Shown: piece by piece, positions 52,427-61,800 of the stretch
Position numbering within the stretch: position 1 is the stretch's first letter
How the letters are laid out: every line of letters begins with the position of its first letter
Source of the DNA: Falsiroseomonas oleicola
GTDB lineage: Bacteria > Pseudomonadota > Alphaproteobacteria > Acetobacterales > Acetobacteraceae
DNA: 64,000 bases
Reading direction: 5' to 3'
Assembly (NCBI RefSeq): GCF_019029495.1
Contig: NZ_JAERQM010000001.1
Span: 620,001 to 684,000, forward strand
Notes under the pieces: generated by a model
Seen by the model: only the letters and a program-made list of their open reading frames with translations
Database searches by the model: none
What the model was told of the DNA's origin: nothing
Translations under genes and position numbers: made by a program

Positions 52427-52664
52427 CGCGTGATTCAGCCCTCGGGTGCCTTCGCACCTGCGGCCATCACGCTCCAGTACCAGCGGGCCGGTCTCTTGAC
52501 CGGTCCGAGCGGCCGAATGGCCGCCGCCGCAAGTGCGGCGAAGCCAAGGAAACCGGAGGTTTCCGCCCGGCGATTGAGGGGCCCTGGAGCGGTCACGCGG
52601 AAGGGCCGTGGGTATATCCGCGTGATTCAGCCCTTCGGTGCCTTCGCACCTGCGGCCATCACGC
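52427..52664. repeat. hairpin cluster and 46-bp direct repeat (mosaic intergenic repeat, copy 3)
   Basis: A 46-bp unit at 52427-52472 recurs at 52619-52664 with two mismatches; each has an inner GGTGC/GCACC hairpin and outer GTGAT/ATCAC arms. Between them lie stems GGxCCGGT/ACCGGTCC (52485-52506), GCGGCC/GGCCGC (52509-52524), CGCCGC/GCGGCG (52525-52540), GGAAACC/GGTTTCC (52548-52564) and TCACGCGGA/TCCGCGTGA (52593-52625). It fills the 312-bp gap; no gene is seen in it. Confidence 0.85.
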
Positions 52665-52732
52665 GCTGCCCCCTTCCCGAGCCGGCCGGTTGCGGGCAGA
52701 GGAACAGCCTGACTTTCTTGGAGCGAAACCCC

Positions 52733-53203
52733 ATGACCCATGCCGCCCCCGGTGGATTCCAGCACGGCATCACCGCCGAAGCCGCCCGCATCATCCTCGA
52801 CGCCACCCTGGCGAAGGGGCGTGAACTCGGCCTCGCCCCGCTGACCGTGGTGGTGCTGGATGCCGGCGGCCAGTTGAAGGCCGCGCTGAAGGAGGATGGC
52901 AGCAGCCTGCTGCGCCCCGACATCGCCTGGGGCAAGGCCTATGGCGCCATGGCGCTGGGCTTCGGGTCCCGCGAGCTGGCGCGGCGCAGCCAGTCCATGT
53001 CCGGCTTCATGAACGCGCTGTCCGACCTGGCCGGGGGCCGCGCCGTGCCGGTGCCGGGCGGCGTGCTGGTGCGCGCGGCGGATGGCGCCGTGCTGGGCGC
53101 GGTCGGCGTCTCCGGCGACCTGTCGGACAAGGACGAGATCTGCGCCGTGGCCGGCATCAAGGCGGCCGGGCTGATCTCCGATACCGGCGACGCCCCCGCC
53201 TGA
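52733..53203 (+). CDS. GlcG/HbpS family heme-binding-like protein
   Basis: A 156-residue protein of the GlcG/HbpS/PduO-C fold: ITAEAARIILDATLAKGREL, then LTVVVLDAGGQLKAALKEDG, RPDIAWGKAYGAMALGFGSR and VRAADGAVLGAVGVSGDLSD with a final KDEICAVAGIKAAGL. Members bind heme or cobalamin or act in oxidative-stress sensing, and often lie near small-molecule oxidation genes. The ATG at 52733 has GGAG nine bases upstream. No signal peptide is visible, so a cytosolic location is expected. Confidence 0.85.
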   Translation: MTHAAPGGFQHGITAEAARIILDATLAKGRELGLAPLTVVVLDAGGQLKAALKEDGSSLLRPDIAWGKAYGAMALGFGSRELARRSQSMSGFMNALSDLAGGRAVPVPGGVLVRAADGAVLGAVGVSGDLSDKDEICAVAGIKAAGLISDTGDAPA

Positions 53204-53228
53204 TCTATCGGCCCTGATTGCCGCGCCA

Positions 53229-53260
53229 GCGGTTGCGGGGCAGATTTGTCCCGCAACCGC
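53229..53260. terminator. 11-bp hairpin between GlcG/HbpS and GST genes
   Basis: GCGGTTGCGGG pairs perfectly with CCCGCAACCGC around a 10-nt loop (gcagatttgt). It ends 16 bases before the GST start, so it could terminate the upstream gene or block the GST ribosome site. No T-run follows. Confidence 0.55.
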
Positions 53261-53276
53261 ACGAGAATCGAACAAC

Positions 53277-53885
53277 ATGCTCCGCATCCACGGTATCGCC
53301 CGCAGCCGCGCCTTCCGCTGCATCTGGGCGGCGGAGGAGGCCGGCCTGGCCTATGAGGTGGTGCCGGTCGGCTTCGGCCCCGGGCTGCGCGACGCCATGG
53401 CGCCGGTCAACCCGAATGGGAAGATCCCGGCGCTGGAGGATGGCGGGCTCATGCTGTTCGAGAGCCTGGCGATCAACCTGCATCTCGGCGCCAAGGCCGG
53501 CGCGCCGCTGATGCCGGCCGGCGATGATGGCTCGCGCGTGCTGCAATGGACGCTCTGGGCCGCGACCGAGGCCGAGCCCAATGCCATGCAATGGGCCTAC
53601 AACACCTTCATCCGCCCGCCCGAGCAGCGCGACGCGGCCCTGGCCGCCGCCGGCGCCGCCGCGCTGGCGCAAAGGCTGGAGGTGCTGGAGGCGCATCTGG
53701 CGCAGGGCGGCCCCTGGCTGCTGGGCGCCACCTTCACCATGGCGGATTGCAACCTGGCCAGCGTGCTCTACGGCGCCTGGGCCAATGGCTTCGACCTCGG
53801 CCCCTTCCCGAAGGTGAAGGCCTGGCTGGATGCGGCCCTGAACCGCCCGGCGGCGCTGGCGGCCCGGAAGCAGCGGGAGGGGTGA
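53277..53885 (+). CDS. glutathione S-transferase
   Basis: A 202-residue GST. The N-terminal thioredoxin fold (1-80) has the active-site-region Ser/Arg in ARSRAFRCIWAAEE, VNPNGKIPALEDG with the cis-Pro that binds glutathione, and LFESLAINLHL. The helical C-terminal domain (about 88-200) contains LLGATFTMADCNLASVLYGA, the N-capping and hydrophobic-staple motif. Cytosolic detoxification or isomerisation of electrophiles is expected. It converges with a lipoprotein gene across a strong hairpin. Confidence 0.9.
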   Translation: MLRIHGIARSRAFRCIWAAEEAGLAYEVVPVGFGPGLRDAMAPVNPNGKIPALEDGGLMLFESLAINLHLGAKAGAPLMPAGDDGSRVLQWTLWAATEAEPNAMQWAYNTFIRPPEQRDAALAAAGAAALAQRLEVLEAHLAQGGPWLLGATFTMADCNLASVLYGAWANGFDLGPFPKVKAWLDAALNRPAALAARKQREG

Positions 53886-53892
53886 GGTCGAA

Positions 53893-53928
53893 GGGTGAGG
53901 GCGTTCCGCATCCTGGCCCCCCTCACCC
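53893..53928. terminator. stem-loop between convergent GST and lipoprotein genes
   Basis: GGGTGAGGG pairs with CCCTCACCC around an 18-nt loop, seven bases after the GST stop. A second weaker stem, CCTCTCC/GGAGAGG, follows at about 53931-53955 before the end of the opposite gene. Together they look like a bidirectional terminator. Confidence 0.6.
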
Positions 53929-53964
53929 ATCCTCTCCCCCCTTTGGGTGGAGAGGGGTTGTCAG

Positions 53965-54528
53965 CTACCGTGGCCCGCGTGCCCGGTTCAGCGCCAGTTC
54001 TTCCGGCGTCAATTGCAGGCTGATCCGCAGGGTATAGTCCGTGGCGCGGCGGCCCTGGCCCAGCGGCATGGTGAGCCTTGCCGTCTGGCCGGCCAGGGTG
54101 GTGCGGGCGACGTTGGGGCCGAAGGCGACGCGCGTGGTGAAAGCCTGGCGGTCCAATACGGCGCTGTCCGCCGCATCGCTCAGCGCGACGAACCAGGGCA
54201 GGTCCAGCGTGCGGCCCTCGGCCGCCGGGCCACGTTCCACATCGAATCGGGGGGTCAGCCGCACTTCCAGCCCGCTGCGGTCGCGGCTGGTATAGTCGCA
54301 GCTCGCATCGAAGCCGGCGATCCGCGCATCCGCGGTCAGCGCCGTCAGATCCCCGCTGGCACCGCCCCGGAAGCGGGTCAGGTCGGCGCCATCGGCCAGG
54401 ATGGCGATGCGTGGGCAGGGCGCCTGGTTGCCCGCCGGGGTGCCGGGCAGGCTGCCGCCGCCGCAGGCCGCCAGCAGGCCCATTCCGGCCAGCACGGCCA
54501 GGCGATTGCGGTTGCTGTGAATTGCCAT
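53965..54528 (-). CDS. hypothetical lipoprotein
   Basis: A 187-residue protein with leader [20 protein letters not shown]; lipobox LLAAC places the lipidated Cys at about residue 22. The body begins [20 protein letters not shown] and has beta-rich segments ([40 protein letters not shown]), suggesting a beta-sandwich. Two further Cys could form a disulfide. The ATG at 54528 is preferred to a GTG at 54537. It diverges from ispH. Function unknown. Confidence 0.72.
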   Translation of the reverse strand: MAIHSNRNRLAVLAGMGLLAACGGGSLPGTPAGNQAPCPRIAILADGADLTRFRGGASGDLTALTADARIAGFDASCDYTSRDRSGLEVRLTPRFDVERGPAAEGRTLDLPWFVALSDAADSAVLDRQAFTTRVAFGPNVARTTLAGQTARLTMPLGQGRRATDYTLRISLQLTPEELALNRARGPR

Positions 54529-54692
54529 GCGGGCCACTTCCCCTTCGAAGCCAGTCCCCCTTTGAACCGGGGCCGGCGGCCGGTAAGATGGCGCATCGTC
54601 GCCACGCTGCGTCTATCGCATCGCCGGCGCCGTCCGACCATCCCCGGCACCGCGAGGTCTCCGGGCGACGCAGCCGCCAAGCAGGATCCGTG

Positions 54693-55652
54693 ATGCCCGA
54701 GACCAAGCCCCGGTTGAACGTGCTTCTCGCCGGACCGCGCGGCTTCTGTGCCGGCGTGGACCGCGCCATCAAGATCGTGGAGGAGGCGCTGAAGCGCCAC
54801 GGCGCCCCGGTCTATGTGCGGCATGAGATCGTCCATAACCGCTTCGTGGTGGAAAACCTGGAGCGCCTCGGCGCCGTCTTCGTCGAGGAACTGTCCGAAA
54901 TCCCGGACAATGGCCGCCCCGTGGTGTTCTCCGCCCATGGCGTGCCGAAGTCGGTCCCAGCCGAGGCCGCCGGGCGGCAGATGTTCGCCCTCGACGCCAC
55001 CTGCCCCCTGGTCAGCAAGGTGCATCGCGAATCGGAGCGCCATCATGCGCGCGGCCGCCACATCCTGCTGATCGGCCATGCCGGGCATCCCGAGGTGATC
55101 GGCACCATGGGGCAACTGCCGGAAGGCAGCGTGACACTGGTGGAGGACGCCGCCCAGGCCGAGACGGTGCAGCCGCCAGCCGGCGAGCCGCTGGCCTTCA
55201 CCACCCAGACCACCCTGTCGGTCGACGACACCGCCGATATCATCGCCATCCTCCAGCGCCGCTTCCCCGACCTGGTGGCGCCGGCGAAGGAGGATATCTG
55301 CTACGCCACCACCAACCGCCAGGCCGCGGTGAAGGCCATCGCGGCACGGGGGGCGGAGCTGGTGATCGTGGTCGGCGCGCCGAATTCCAGCAATTCCGTG
55401 CGGCTGGCGGAGGTGGCGCGCCGCGCCGGCGCCGCGCGGTCGCTGCTGGTGCAGCGCGGCGCGGCGCTCGACCCCTCGATCGCCGATGGCTGCACCACCA
55501 TCGGCCTGACCGCCGGCGCCAGCGCGCCGGAAGTGCTGGTGGAGGAGGTGCTGGCGAAGCTCGCCACCCGCTTCGAACTGGCGGTGGAGGAAGTGGTGGT
55601 GGCCGAGGAAAAGGTGGTGTTCCGCCTTCCCCCGGCCCTGGCGGCCGAATAG
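54693..55652 (+). CDS. ispH: 4-hydroxy-3-methylbut-2-enyl diphosphate reductase
   Basis: A 319-residue Fe-S enzyme for the last step of the MEP isoprenoid pathway, giving IPP and DMAPP. The three cluster cysteines lie in [27 protein letters not shown] and [11 protein letters not shown], or the later [16 protein letters not shown]. The conserved [25 protein letters not shown] and [14 protein letters not shown] are present. AGGA precedes the ATG at 54693. It leads the conserved run ispH-thrB-rnhA. Confidence 0.95.
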   Translation: MPETKPRLNVLLAGPRGFCAGVDRAIKIVEEALKRHGAPVYVRHEIVHNRFVVENLERLGAVFVEELSEIPDNGRPVVFSAHGVPKSVPAEAAGRQMFALDATCPLVSKVHRESERHHARGRHILLIGHAGHPEVIGTMGQLPEGSVTLVEDAAQAETVQPPAGEPLAFTTQTTLSVDDTADIIAILQRRFPDLVAPAKEDICYATTNRQAAVKAIAARGAELVIVVGAPNSSNSVRLAEVARRAGAARSLLVQRGAALDPSIADGCTTIGLTAGASAPEVLVEEVLAKLATRFELAVEEVVVAEEKVVFRLPPALAAE

Positions 55653-55662
55653 ACCCCCTTCC

Positions 55663-56643
55663 ATGGCTGTCTATACCGAGGTGACCGACGAGGCGCTGCG
55701 CGCCTTCCTGGCCGATTACGAGCTGGGCGGCCTGATTGCCTTCCGCGGCATCGCCGAGGGGGTGGAGAATTCCAACTACGCGCTGCGCACGGAACGCGGC
55801 GACTTCGTGCTGACGCTGTACGAGAAGCGCGTCGATCCGGCGGAGCTGCCCTATTTCCTCGGGCTGATGGAGCATCTGGCGCAGGCGGGCCTCGCCTGCC
55901 CCACGCCGGTACGCGGGCGGGACGGGGAGGCGCTGCGGGCGCTGTGCGGCCGGCCGGCCGCTATCTGCACCTTCCTGGAAGGCGTCTGGCCGCGCCGGGT
56001 GCGGCCGGAGCATCTTGCGCCACTGGGCGATTCGCTGGCGCGGCTGCATGCCGCCAGCGGCGATTTTGCGGGGCGCCGGCCGAATGCGCTGGGGCCGCAG
56101 GGCTGGGCGCCCTTGCTGGAGGCCTGTCGGGGCCGGGGCGATGAGGTGCAGGCCGGGTTGATGGCGGAGCTGGACGGTCATCTGGGCGCCATCCTCGCCG
56201 CCTGGCCGGCGGCGGGCGCCCTGCCGGTCGGGCAGATCCATGCCGACCTGTTTCCGGACAATGTGTTCTTCCTGCCCGATGCGGCAGGGCAGCCGCGGGT
56301 TTCGGGCATCATCGACTTCTACTTCGCCTGCACCGACCTGCTCGCCTATGACATCGCCGTCTGCCTGAACGCCTGGTGTTTCGAGGCGGATGGCGCCTTC
56401 AACCTGACCAAGGCGCGGGCGCTGATCGGTGCCTATGCCGCGGTGCGCCCCCTGGCCCCGGCGGAGCGCCTGGCGCTGCCCGCGCTGTGCCGGGGGGCTG
56501 CGATCCGCTTCCTGCTGACGCGGCTTTATGACTGGACCCATACGCCGGCGGATGCGCTGGTGACCCGGAAGGACCCCTTGGAATATCTGCGCAAGCTGCG
56601 CTTTTTCGCGCAGGTGGAGAGCCCCGGTGCCATCGGCGCCTGA
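55663..56643 (+). CDS. thrB: homoserine kinase (ThrB, type II fold)
   Basis: A 326-residue APH-fold homoserine kinase making O-phosphohomoserine for threonine synthesis. Signatures are [44 protein letters not shown] (catalytic loop with HxDLxxxN) and [20 protein letters not shown] (metal-binding Asp). The length is normal. It starts ten bases after ispH, and its last 17 bases overlap rnhA. Confidence 0.94.
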   Translation: MAVYTEVTDEALRAFLADYELGGLIAFRGIAEGVENSNYALRTERGDFVLTLYEKRVDPAELPYFLGLMEHLAQAGLACPTPVRGRDGEALRALCGRPAAICTFLEGVWPRRVRPEHLAPLGDSLARLHAASGDFAGRRPNALGPQGWAPLLEACRGRGDEVQAGLMAELDGHLGAILAAWPAAGALPVGQIHADLFPDNVFFLPDAAGQPRVSGIIDFYFACTDLLAYDIAVCLNAWCFEADGAFNLTKARALIGAYAAVRPLAPAERLALPALCRGAAIRFLLTRLYDWTHTPADALVTRKDPLEYLRKLRFFAQVESPGAIGA

Positions 56644-57094
56644 CTCCGTGCCGGTGGAAGACCGGCCCTTCGTCGAGATCTGGACCGATGGCGGCTGCAA
56701 GCCGAATCCCGGCCCCGGCGGCTGGGCCGCGATCCTGCGCTCCGGCCCGACGGAGAAGGAGCTGACCGGCGCCGAGGCCGCTACCACCAACAACCGCATG
56801 GAACTCACCGCCGCCTGTGCCGCGCTGGAGGCGCTGAAAAAACCCTGCCGCGTGGTGGTGCACACCGACAGCGAATATGTCCGCAACGGCATGGAACGCT
56901 GGATCAAGGGCTGGGTGCGCAACAACTGGCGCAACGCGGCGAAGCAGCCGGTGGCGAATTATCCTTTATGGCAGCGCCTGCTGGAGGCGGCGAAGCCGCA
57001 TGACGTGGAATGGCGCTGGGTGCGCGGGCACAATGGCGATGTGATGAACGAGCGGGCGGATGTGCTGGCGACGCGGGCGCGGGAGGGGCTTTGA
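56627..57094 (+). CDS. rnhA: ribonuclease HI
   Basis: A 155-residue RNase H removing RNA from RNA-DNA hybrids. All catalytic residues are visible: Asp in [19 protein letters not shown], Glu in [16 protein letters not shown], Asp in [19 protein letters not shown] and the last His/Asp in [17 protein letters not shown]. The GTG at 56627 overlaps thrB; another GTG at 56648 would shorten it by seven residues with no loss of domain. Last core gene before the accessory islet. Confidence 0.94.
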   Translation: MPSAPDSVPVEDRPFVEIWTDGGCKPNPGPGGWAAILRSGPTEKELTGAEAATTNNRMELTAACAALEALKKPCRVVVHTDSEYVRNGMERWIKGWVRNNWRNAAKQPVANYPLWQRLLEAAKPHDVEWRWVRGHNGDVMNERADVLATRAREGL

Positions 57095-57162
57095 AGGCGG
57101 CTGCTGTCGGATGACCCATAACCCGTCGTTCTGACCCTTTAGACGTGCCGCACCCGGTCGCG

Positions 57163-57909
57163 TCACATGTTGATCACGCGAACCAGACGAACGCCCCAAT
57201 CCTCATCCGGGTTGGTGGTGCTGTCACCGATGCGCTCCTGCATGACCGCGACCCCGAGGTCACGGCGCTTCGGCAAGCGGTCCCGTTCTGCGGCCACCAG
57301 CGCCGATCCCATCTCCTCACGTGTCAGGTCGGTGCAGTACGCTGGAGCTCCTGGCTGCTGGCGCCACGAGTCCGCAAGGTGGCCTGCATCGAACACGTCC
57401 AGACCCGTGTCCCCGACGAGCGCCATGGCGACCTCGCGATCCCGGTCACGATCCGCCGCGACGGGGATGGCGATTCGGCCGGGCGTGCCTGCTGGCTTGC
57501 CCTTTTTGGCGAGGGAGGCCGAGCCAATCGCGTTCCAGGCTTTCGCGATGGGACGGCCCAACTGCTCGCTGACCCAGAGGCTTTCGACCTGCCCGCCCTC
57601 GATCGCCTCGATCCGGTTGTCGCGGAACGGATAATAGTTGGACGTGTCGATCACCACAGTGTCGTCCGGCAGCCCGGCGACAAGCGGCGCGATGTCAGGG
57701 ATGCGGTTGAGAGGGATGGAGAGGATGACGACCTCGACGTCCTTGAACGCTTCCGGTGCCGTAACCGCACGGGCCCCCGAGGACAGAAGCTCAGGCCCGA
57801 TCGTCTCCGGACCCCGGGCATTGGCCACCTTCACGTCGTGCCCTGCCGCACTCAATTCGCGGACCAGCGTCTTGCCGATATTGCCCGTGCCGAGGATGCC
57901 GATCTTCAT
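57163..57909 (-). CDS. F420/NADP-type reductase with NAD(P)-binding domain
   Basis: A 248-residue protein opening with MKIGILGTGNIGKTLVRELS, a Rossmann motif, then VKVANARGPETI, the strand VEVVILSIPLNRIPDIAPLV and VIDTSNYYPFRD. This fits the F420-dependent NADP oxidoreductase superfamily, many of whose members use only NADPH. The ATG at 57909 places the Rossmann motif at the N-terminus; a start at 57972 would add 21 residues. It diverges from an HxlR gene with a perfect palindrome between them. That pairing, with less GC-rich codons than rnhA, suggests an acquired stress-response unit. Confidence 0.85.
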   Translation of the reverse strand: MKIGILGTGNIGKTLVRELSAAGHDVKVANARGPETIGPELLSSGARAVTAPEAFKDVEVVILSIPLNRIPDIAPLVAGLPDDTVVIDTSNYYPFRDNRIEAIEGGQVESLWVSEQLGRPIAKAWNAIGSASLAKKGKPAGTPGRIAIPVAADRDRDREVAMALVGDTGLDVFDAGHLADSWRQQPGAPAYCTDLTREEMGSALVAAERDRLPKRRDLGVAVMQERIGDSTTNPDEDWGVRLVRVINM

Positions 57910-57976
57910 GTCCTGATCCTGATCGATAGACGTTGCTTCGCCCCGAGAACTGTGGGCAGCTGCGCCTTTCATCAAG

Positions 57977-57996
57977 AACCCACCAAACGGTGGGTT
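57977..57996. promoter_or_regulatory. HxlR-type operator
   Basis: AACCCACC-AAAC-GGTGGGTT is a perfect 8-bp inverted repeat with 4-nt spacer, 15 bp before the HxlR gene and 67 bp before the divergent reductase. It is the natural binding site for a dimeric winged-helix regulator acting on both genes. Confidence 0.75.
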
Positions 57997-58010
57997 ACCC
58001 ACCGGGAGGT

Positions 58011-58394
58011 ATGCGTGTGACGGACCGGGACTGGCGATGCGAGGATCCGAAGCAGCAACTTGTCTGGGCCGCCGCCACCAGCGAGGCCCTGCGCGTGCTG
58101 GAGGGCAAATGGAAGATCGTCATCATCGTCCAGCTTTTCGCTGCCAAGGCGCCGCTGCGGTTTTCTGAGCTGGAGCGCCGCGTCGAGGGCGTGAACCAAA
58201 AGATGCTGATCCAGCAACTCAAGGAACTGGAGAAGGACGGCATCGTCACGCGCACGGTCTACCCGCAGGTGCCTCCAAGGGTCGATTACGCCCTGAGCCC
58301 CATGGGCCTCGCATTAGGACCGTCGGTGGAGGCGCTCATCGACTGGGCCTTCCTGCGTCGTGAAGCGACAGGGGGGATGCCTGCCGACCAGTGA
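58011..58394 (+). CDS. HxlR family transcriptional regulator
   Basis: A 127-residue winged-helix protein. The HxlR pattern is clear: LRVLEGKWKIVIIVQLFAAK (residues 28-47), PLRFSELERRVEGVNQKMLI, QQLKELEKDGIVTRTVYPQV and PPRVDYALSPMGLALGPSVE. HxlR proteins sense aldehydes, quinones or oxidants, often through an N-terminal Cys; here CEDPK near residue 10 supplies one. The ATG at 58011 has GGGAGG directly upstream. Divergent from the reductase, it probably controls it through the palindrome between them. Confidence 0.9.
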   Translation: MRVTDRDWRCEDPKQQLVWAAATSEALRVLEGKWKIVIIVQLFAAKAPLRFSELERRVEGVNQKMLIQQLKELEKDGIVTRTVYPQVPPRVDYALSPMGLALGPSVEALIDWAFLRREATGGMPADQ

Positions 58395-58583
58395 CATGCA
58401 TTGGAGGTGCCGCGCTGGTCAGGACGCTGAGCGTCAGTGAACGCCATCCGGACGGACGGCTGGATGCCTCAGCGGCAGGTGGGAGCATGGCGGAGGTCTT
58501 CATGCCTTCTCCTTGTCGCTGACTTGCCCGCAGCCACCCGCAGATTGTGGCGGCTTGGGAGGTCGCATCGGAAGCCCGTCGCC

Positions 58584-58657
58584 TGATGACAGGCTATGCT
58601 CCACAAAGTTCGGCTGATGACACGCTTTGCTCCACACCGATGACAGGCGATGCTCCA
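58584..58657. repeat. three direct copies of a 20-bp element
   Basis: TGATGACAGGCTATGCTCCA (58584-58603), TGATGACACGCTTTGCTCCA (58615-58634) and CGATGACAGGCGATGCTCCA (58638-58657) lie head to tail 31 and 23 bp apart. Repeated sub-terminal blocks of this kind are typical of IS21-type ends, so a lost element may have left them. The rest of the 459-bp gap 58395-58853 shows no gene, although the stretch before 58853 must hold the promoter of the NTPase gene. Confidence 0.7.
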
Positions 58658-58853
58658 GCGGCCTGCCGAATATCAATGGGATGCGGGGGGATAGGTGTCA
58701 GGCAATGATAAAGCCGACAGCTGCCGCGCGCACTTACCGCCATCCCCGTTCCGCTGTTCCACATAATTTGTTTCGGTGCAGCGGAGCTTGGTCGGTCAAC
58801 GGCGGCTTGCTATTTCATATCGGCAGTGATCTGGTCCGAAAGGCATTGTAAAG

Positions 58854-61800
58854 GTGGACGGCCAAGAAGCTCCGCTGCCGCCGTGCCAGGAGGACGCCGT
58901 AGCTAGCGCAGAGCGTACCGTCGAAGTCATCGAAGAGGATCCGCGCTCGGAGCGCCGCATTCTGCGCTTACGGGACCTTCCCGACGACGCATGCGTCCTG
59001 GTCTTAGGCGACCCCGGCAGCGGCAAGACAACCTGCATGGCAGAGGCTGCAAGCTTCTTTGGCGGGAGCTACATCCCGGTTCGCGAATTTCTCGCTAGGC
59101 CGGCCTCGTTGGCCGCTCCCGGCACATCACTCTTCCTAGACGCGCTCGATGAGGCGCTGGCCGGCGGGCCGTCGAACCCGGCTGACGCGGTCGCACGGAA
59201 GCTGCACGAATGCGGTCAACCGCGCTTCTGGCTATCGTGCCGGCCGGTTGACTGGTCTGCCCTCGCCGGCGCGCGGGTGCTGAGGGACGCGGCGGGCAAA
59301 CGCTCCTTGATGGCTGTACGGTTACGGCCGCTCGACGACGCAAGTGTCGAGGCGCTCGTCCGCGCCCGAGGGCAGGAGCCCGCGGCGTTCCTGCGGCAGG
59401 TGGACGAGGCCAGGCTCAACCCCCTCCTTCGCAACCCACAGACTTTGCTGCTGATGCTGGACGTTGCATCTAAAGGCGGCGGTCTCCCTTCGTCGCGCCG
59501 AGCTCTGTACGAGACGGCCGCGGATCTCCTGGCCCGGGAGGCCAACCGCGAGCGCCCCCGGCTGCACCACACACACCGTCCGCCGCCATCCGCCGCCGTG
59601 CTGGACGCGGCCGGACTGGCGTGCTCAGCGTTGCTGCTTGCTGACCGGGATGCAGTTGCATTCGAGTCTCCAGCCGACGATCGCGACGTCTCACTGGGCG
59701 ACCTCGACCCGGAAGGAACAGACGGAGACGCGCTGCGCGCGGCACTCGCCTCACGCCTCTTCTCCGCCGTCGGCGCGGACCGCTTCGTGCCTCAGCACCG
59801 CACAGTGGCCGAGTTTCTGGCTGCGCGGTTCCTTGTGCGCCGGGTGGCGGAGCGCGGCCTTCCGCTGCGACGTGTCGAGGCGCTCCTGCGAGGGCGGCAT
59901 CCGGAGCCGCACCCTTCCCTGCGCGGGCTGTTCGCGTGGGTCACCACGCTGCTGCCAGCGCGGGCGGAAAGCCTCGTGCGCCTCGACCCCTATGGTGTCC
60001 TCGCCTACGGCGACCCCGGAGAGCTCGGCCCCGCCGCACTGCGCGCGCTGCTCGCGGCGCTGGCCGAGCTGGAGCGCCGCGATCCCTTCTTCCGCAGCGG
60101 CCTGTGGGGCGAGGCGCGCTTGGCCCCGCTCGCTTCACCCGCCCTGGCTGGCGCCTTGCAAGAGGTCCTTGAGAGTCGACCCTGGCCCGGCCAGCTGGCG
60201 TCCTGCGTGCTCGAAGCGCTTTCCGAAGGCCAGCCACTCCCCGAACTAGTTGCGACGCTTGCCAACATCGTGCTCGACGCCTCGGTGCCAGAGGACGGAC
60301 GTGTCGATGCTATTCTGGCCCTGCTACGCGCCTGCGCGGGCGATGCATCCGTGGCTGTAGGGGTATTCCGGCAGCTGTTGCGAAGCGGCGATCCTGGCGG
60401 CGCTAGGGCCTTGGCGGCCCGCCTTCTCGTCCAGCTGTACCCCGACCATCTCGACTTGGCCGACCTGGCCAACTTCGCAGAGTTCTTCGCCGGCGGCAGC
60501 GAGCGCACGACCAGGCACGCGCACATCGAATGGCACCTTCCCGACCTCGTGCCGCCAGGGGCGGAAGCGGCCGTCCTCGACATCTGGGCGGCGCAGCCAT
60601 GGGTGACCGGACCGCGACCAACATTCGGCCCGACCTACGACCTCGCGCGTGTTGCCCGGGCGCTGCTGCCTCGCGCGCTGCCGACGCTCGACGCAGACGA
60701 GGCCGCGCGCCTTGTCGCGTGGCTGACGATCATCAACGCTCATGAACGCGACAACGACAAGGCGATGGCTGCCGCCTTCGCCGCCCGAGCTGACCTCTTC
60801 GCGCCAATGGCAATCGCGGCGACGAAACTGGGAGACCGGGACACACCGAAAATGGCGTACGCAGCGTCCTACAATCTGAGGCAGTTGGCCCCCTGGTGGA
60901 TATGGCCGGAGGATGGAGGCTGGCGGCTTCTGGAGCGCGGGCTTTCGGAGGCTGACCCGTTTCGTCGAGAACTGCTGTTCCGATTTTGCCTTAAGTTCTG
61001 CTTCGACAGAGTGGAGGCGTACGAACTTTTTGAGAGAGTCTGTGAAGAAGCGAAGCGTCACCCTGACCTTGCGGAGCTTGTCGCGAGCGGCAGGATATGT
61101 GCCGTGCCGGACGAGAAGCATTACTGGCAAAGGCACCAAGCGCTGCGGCAGCGCAAACAGCAGAACAAGGATGGGTTGCAGCGGGCCGAGAACCTTCGCC
61201 GGCTCCGAGACAAGCTGCCGCAGATCGCTGACGGCACCGCGCAGAACGCGTTGCTATGGTGCGCCGATGTGTGCCTCGGCTATTTGATTGGGGCGGGCGA
61301 GCAGGACAAGCAGGCCGCCCCGTTCGAGCGCTTATCCCGGGAGGCCGATACCGAGGTTGCCGCCGCGGCGAGAGCGGGGCTGCGCCTCCTCGCATCCAAT
61401 GGATGGCTACCCTCTCCGGCGGAGTTCGCCGGCCTCCGCGTTCGAGGCGGGGATTACAAGCTTGCCCACGCGTGGGTGCTCGGCGCTGATCTGCTGTTCG
61501 AGGACAGCAGCGAGGGGATGCCACAGCTCTCTCACGAGCGGCTGGTTTCGCTCATGGTTCTCGCACTCGTCGCGCCTACATCTGTCGGCAACCGCCAAAA
61601 GCGGGAGTGGCCCGGCTGCGTCACCAGAACCTTGCCGGCCGACACCGCCGCCGCCATGCGGGACTTTCTGCTGCCACAGATCGAGGCAGGGCTTCAGTTC
61701 GTCGCCGGCCTTCACGAGGCCCTTCGGGACCCCGCCTTTGGGGCGGTGAAGCGTTTGCTGCTCCCCGACCTTATCGAACGGGTGTCTTGCGGAAGCGCCG

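Noticed and set aside
53893-53928. Seventh copy of the IclR site (GTTCCGCATCCTGG near 53903)
   Set aside because: Only the left arm and spacer match; the right arm reads GGCCC instead of GGAAT, and it lies inside a terminator loop.
58584-58657. CRISPR array
   Set aside because: The repeats are only three, the gaps (about 10 and 3 bp) are far too short for spacers, and no cas gene is present.
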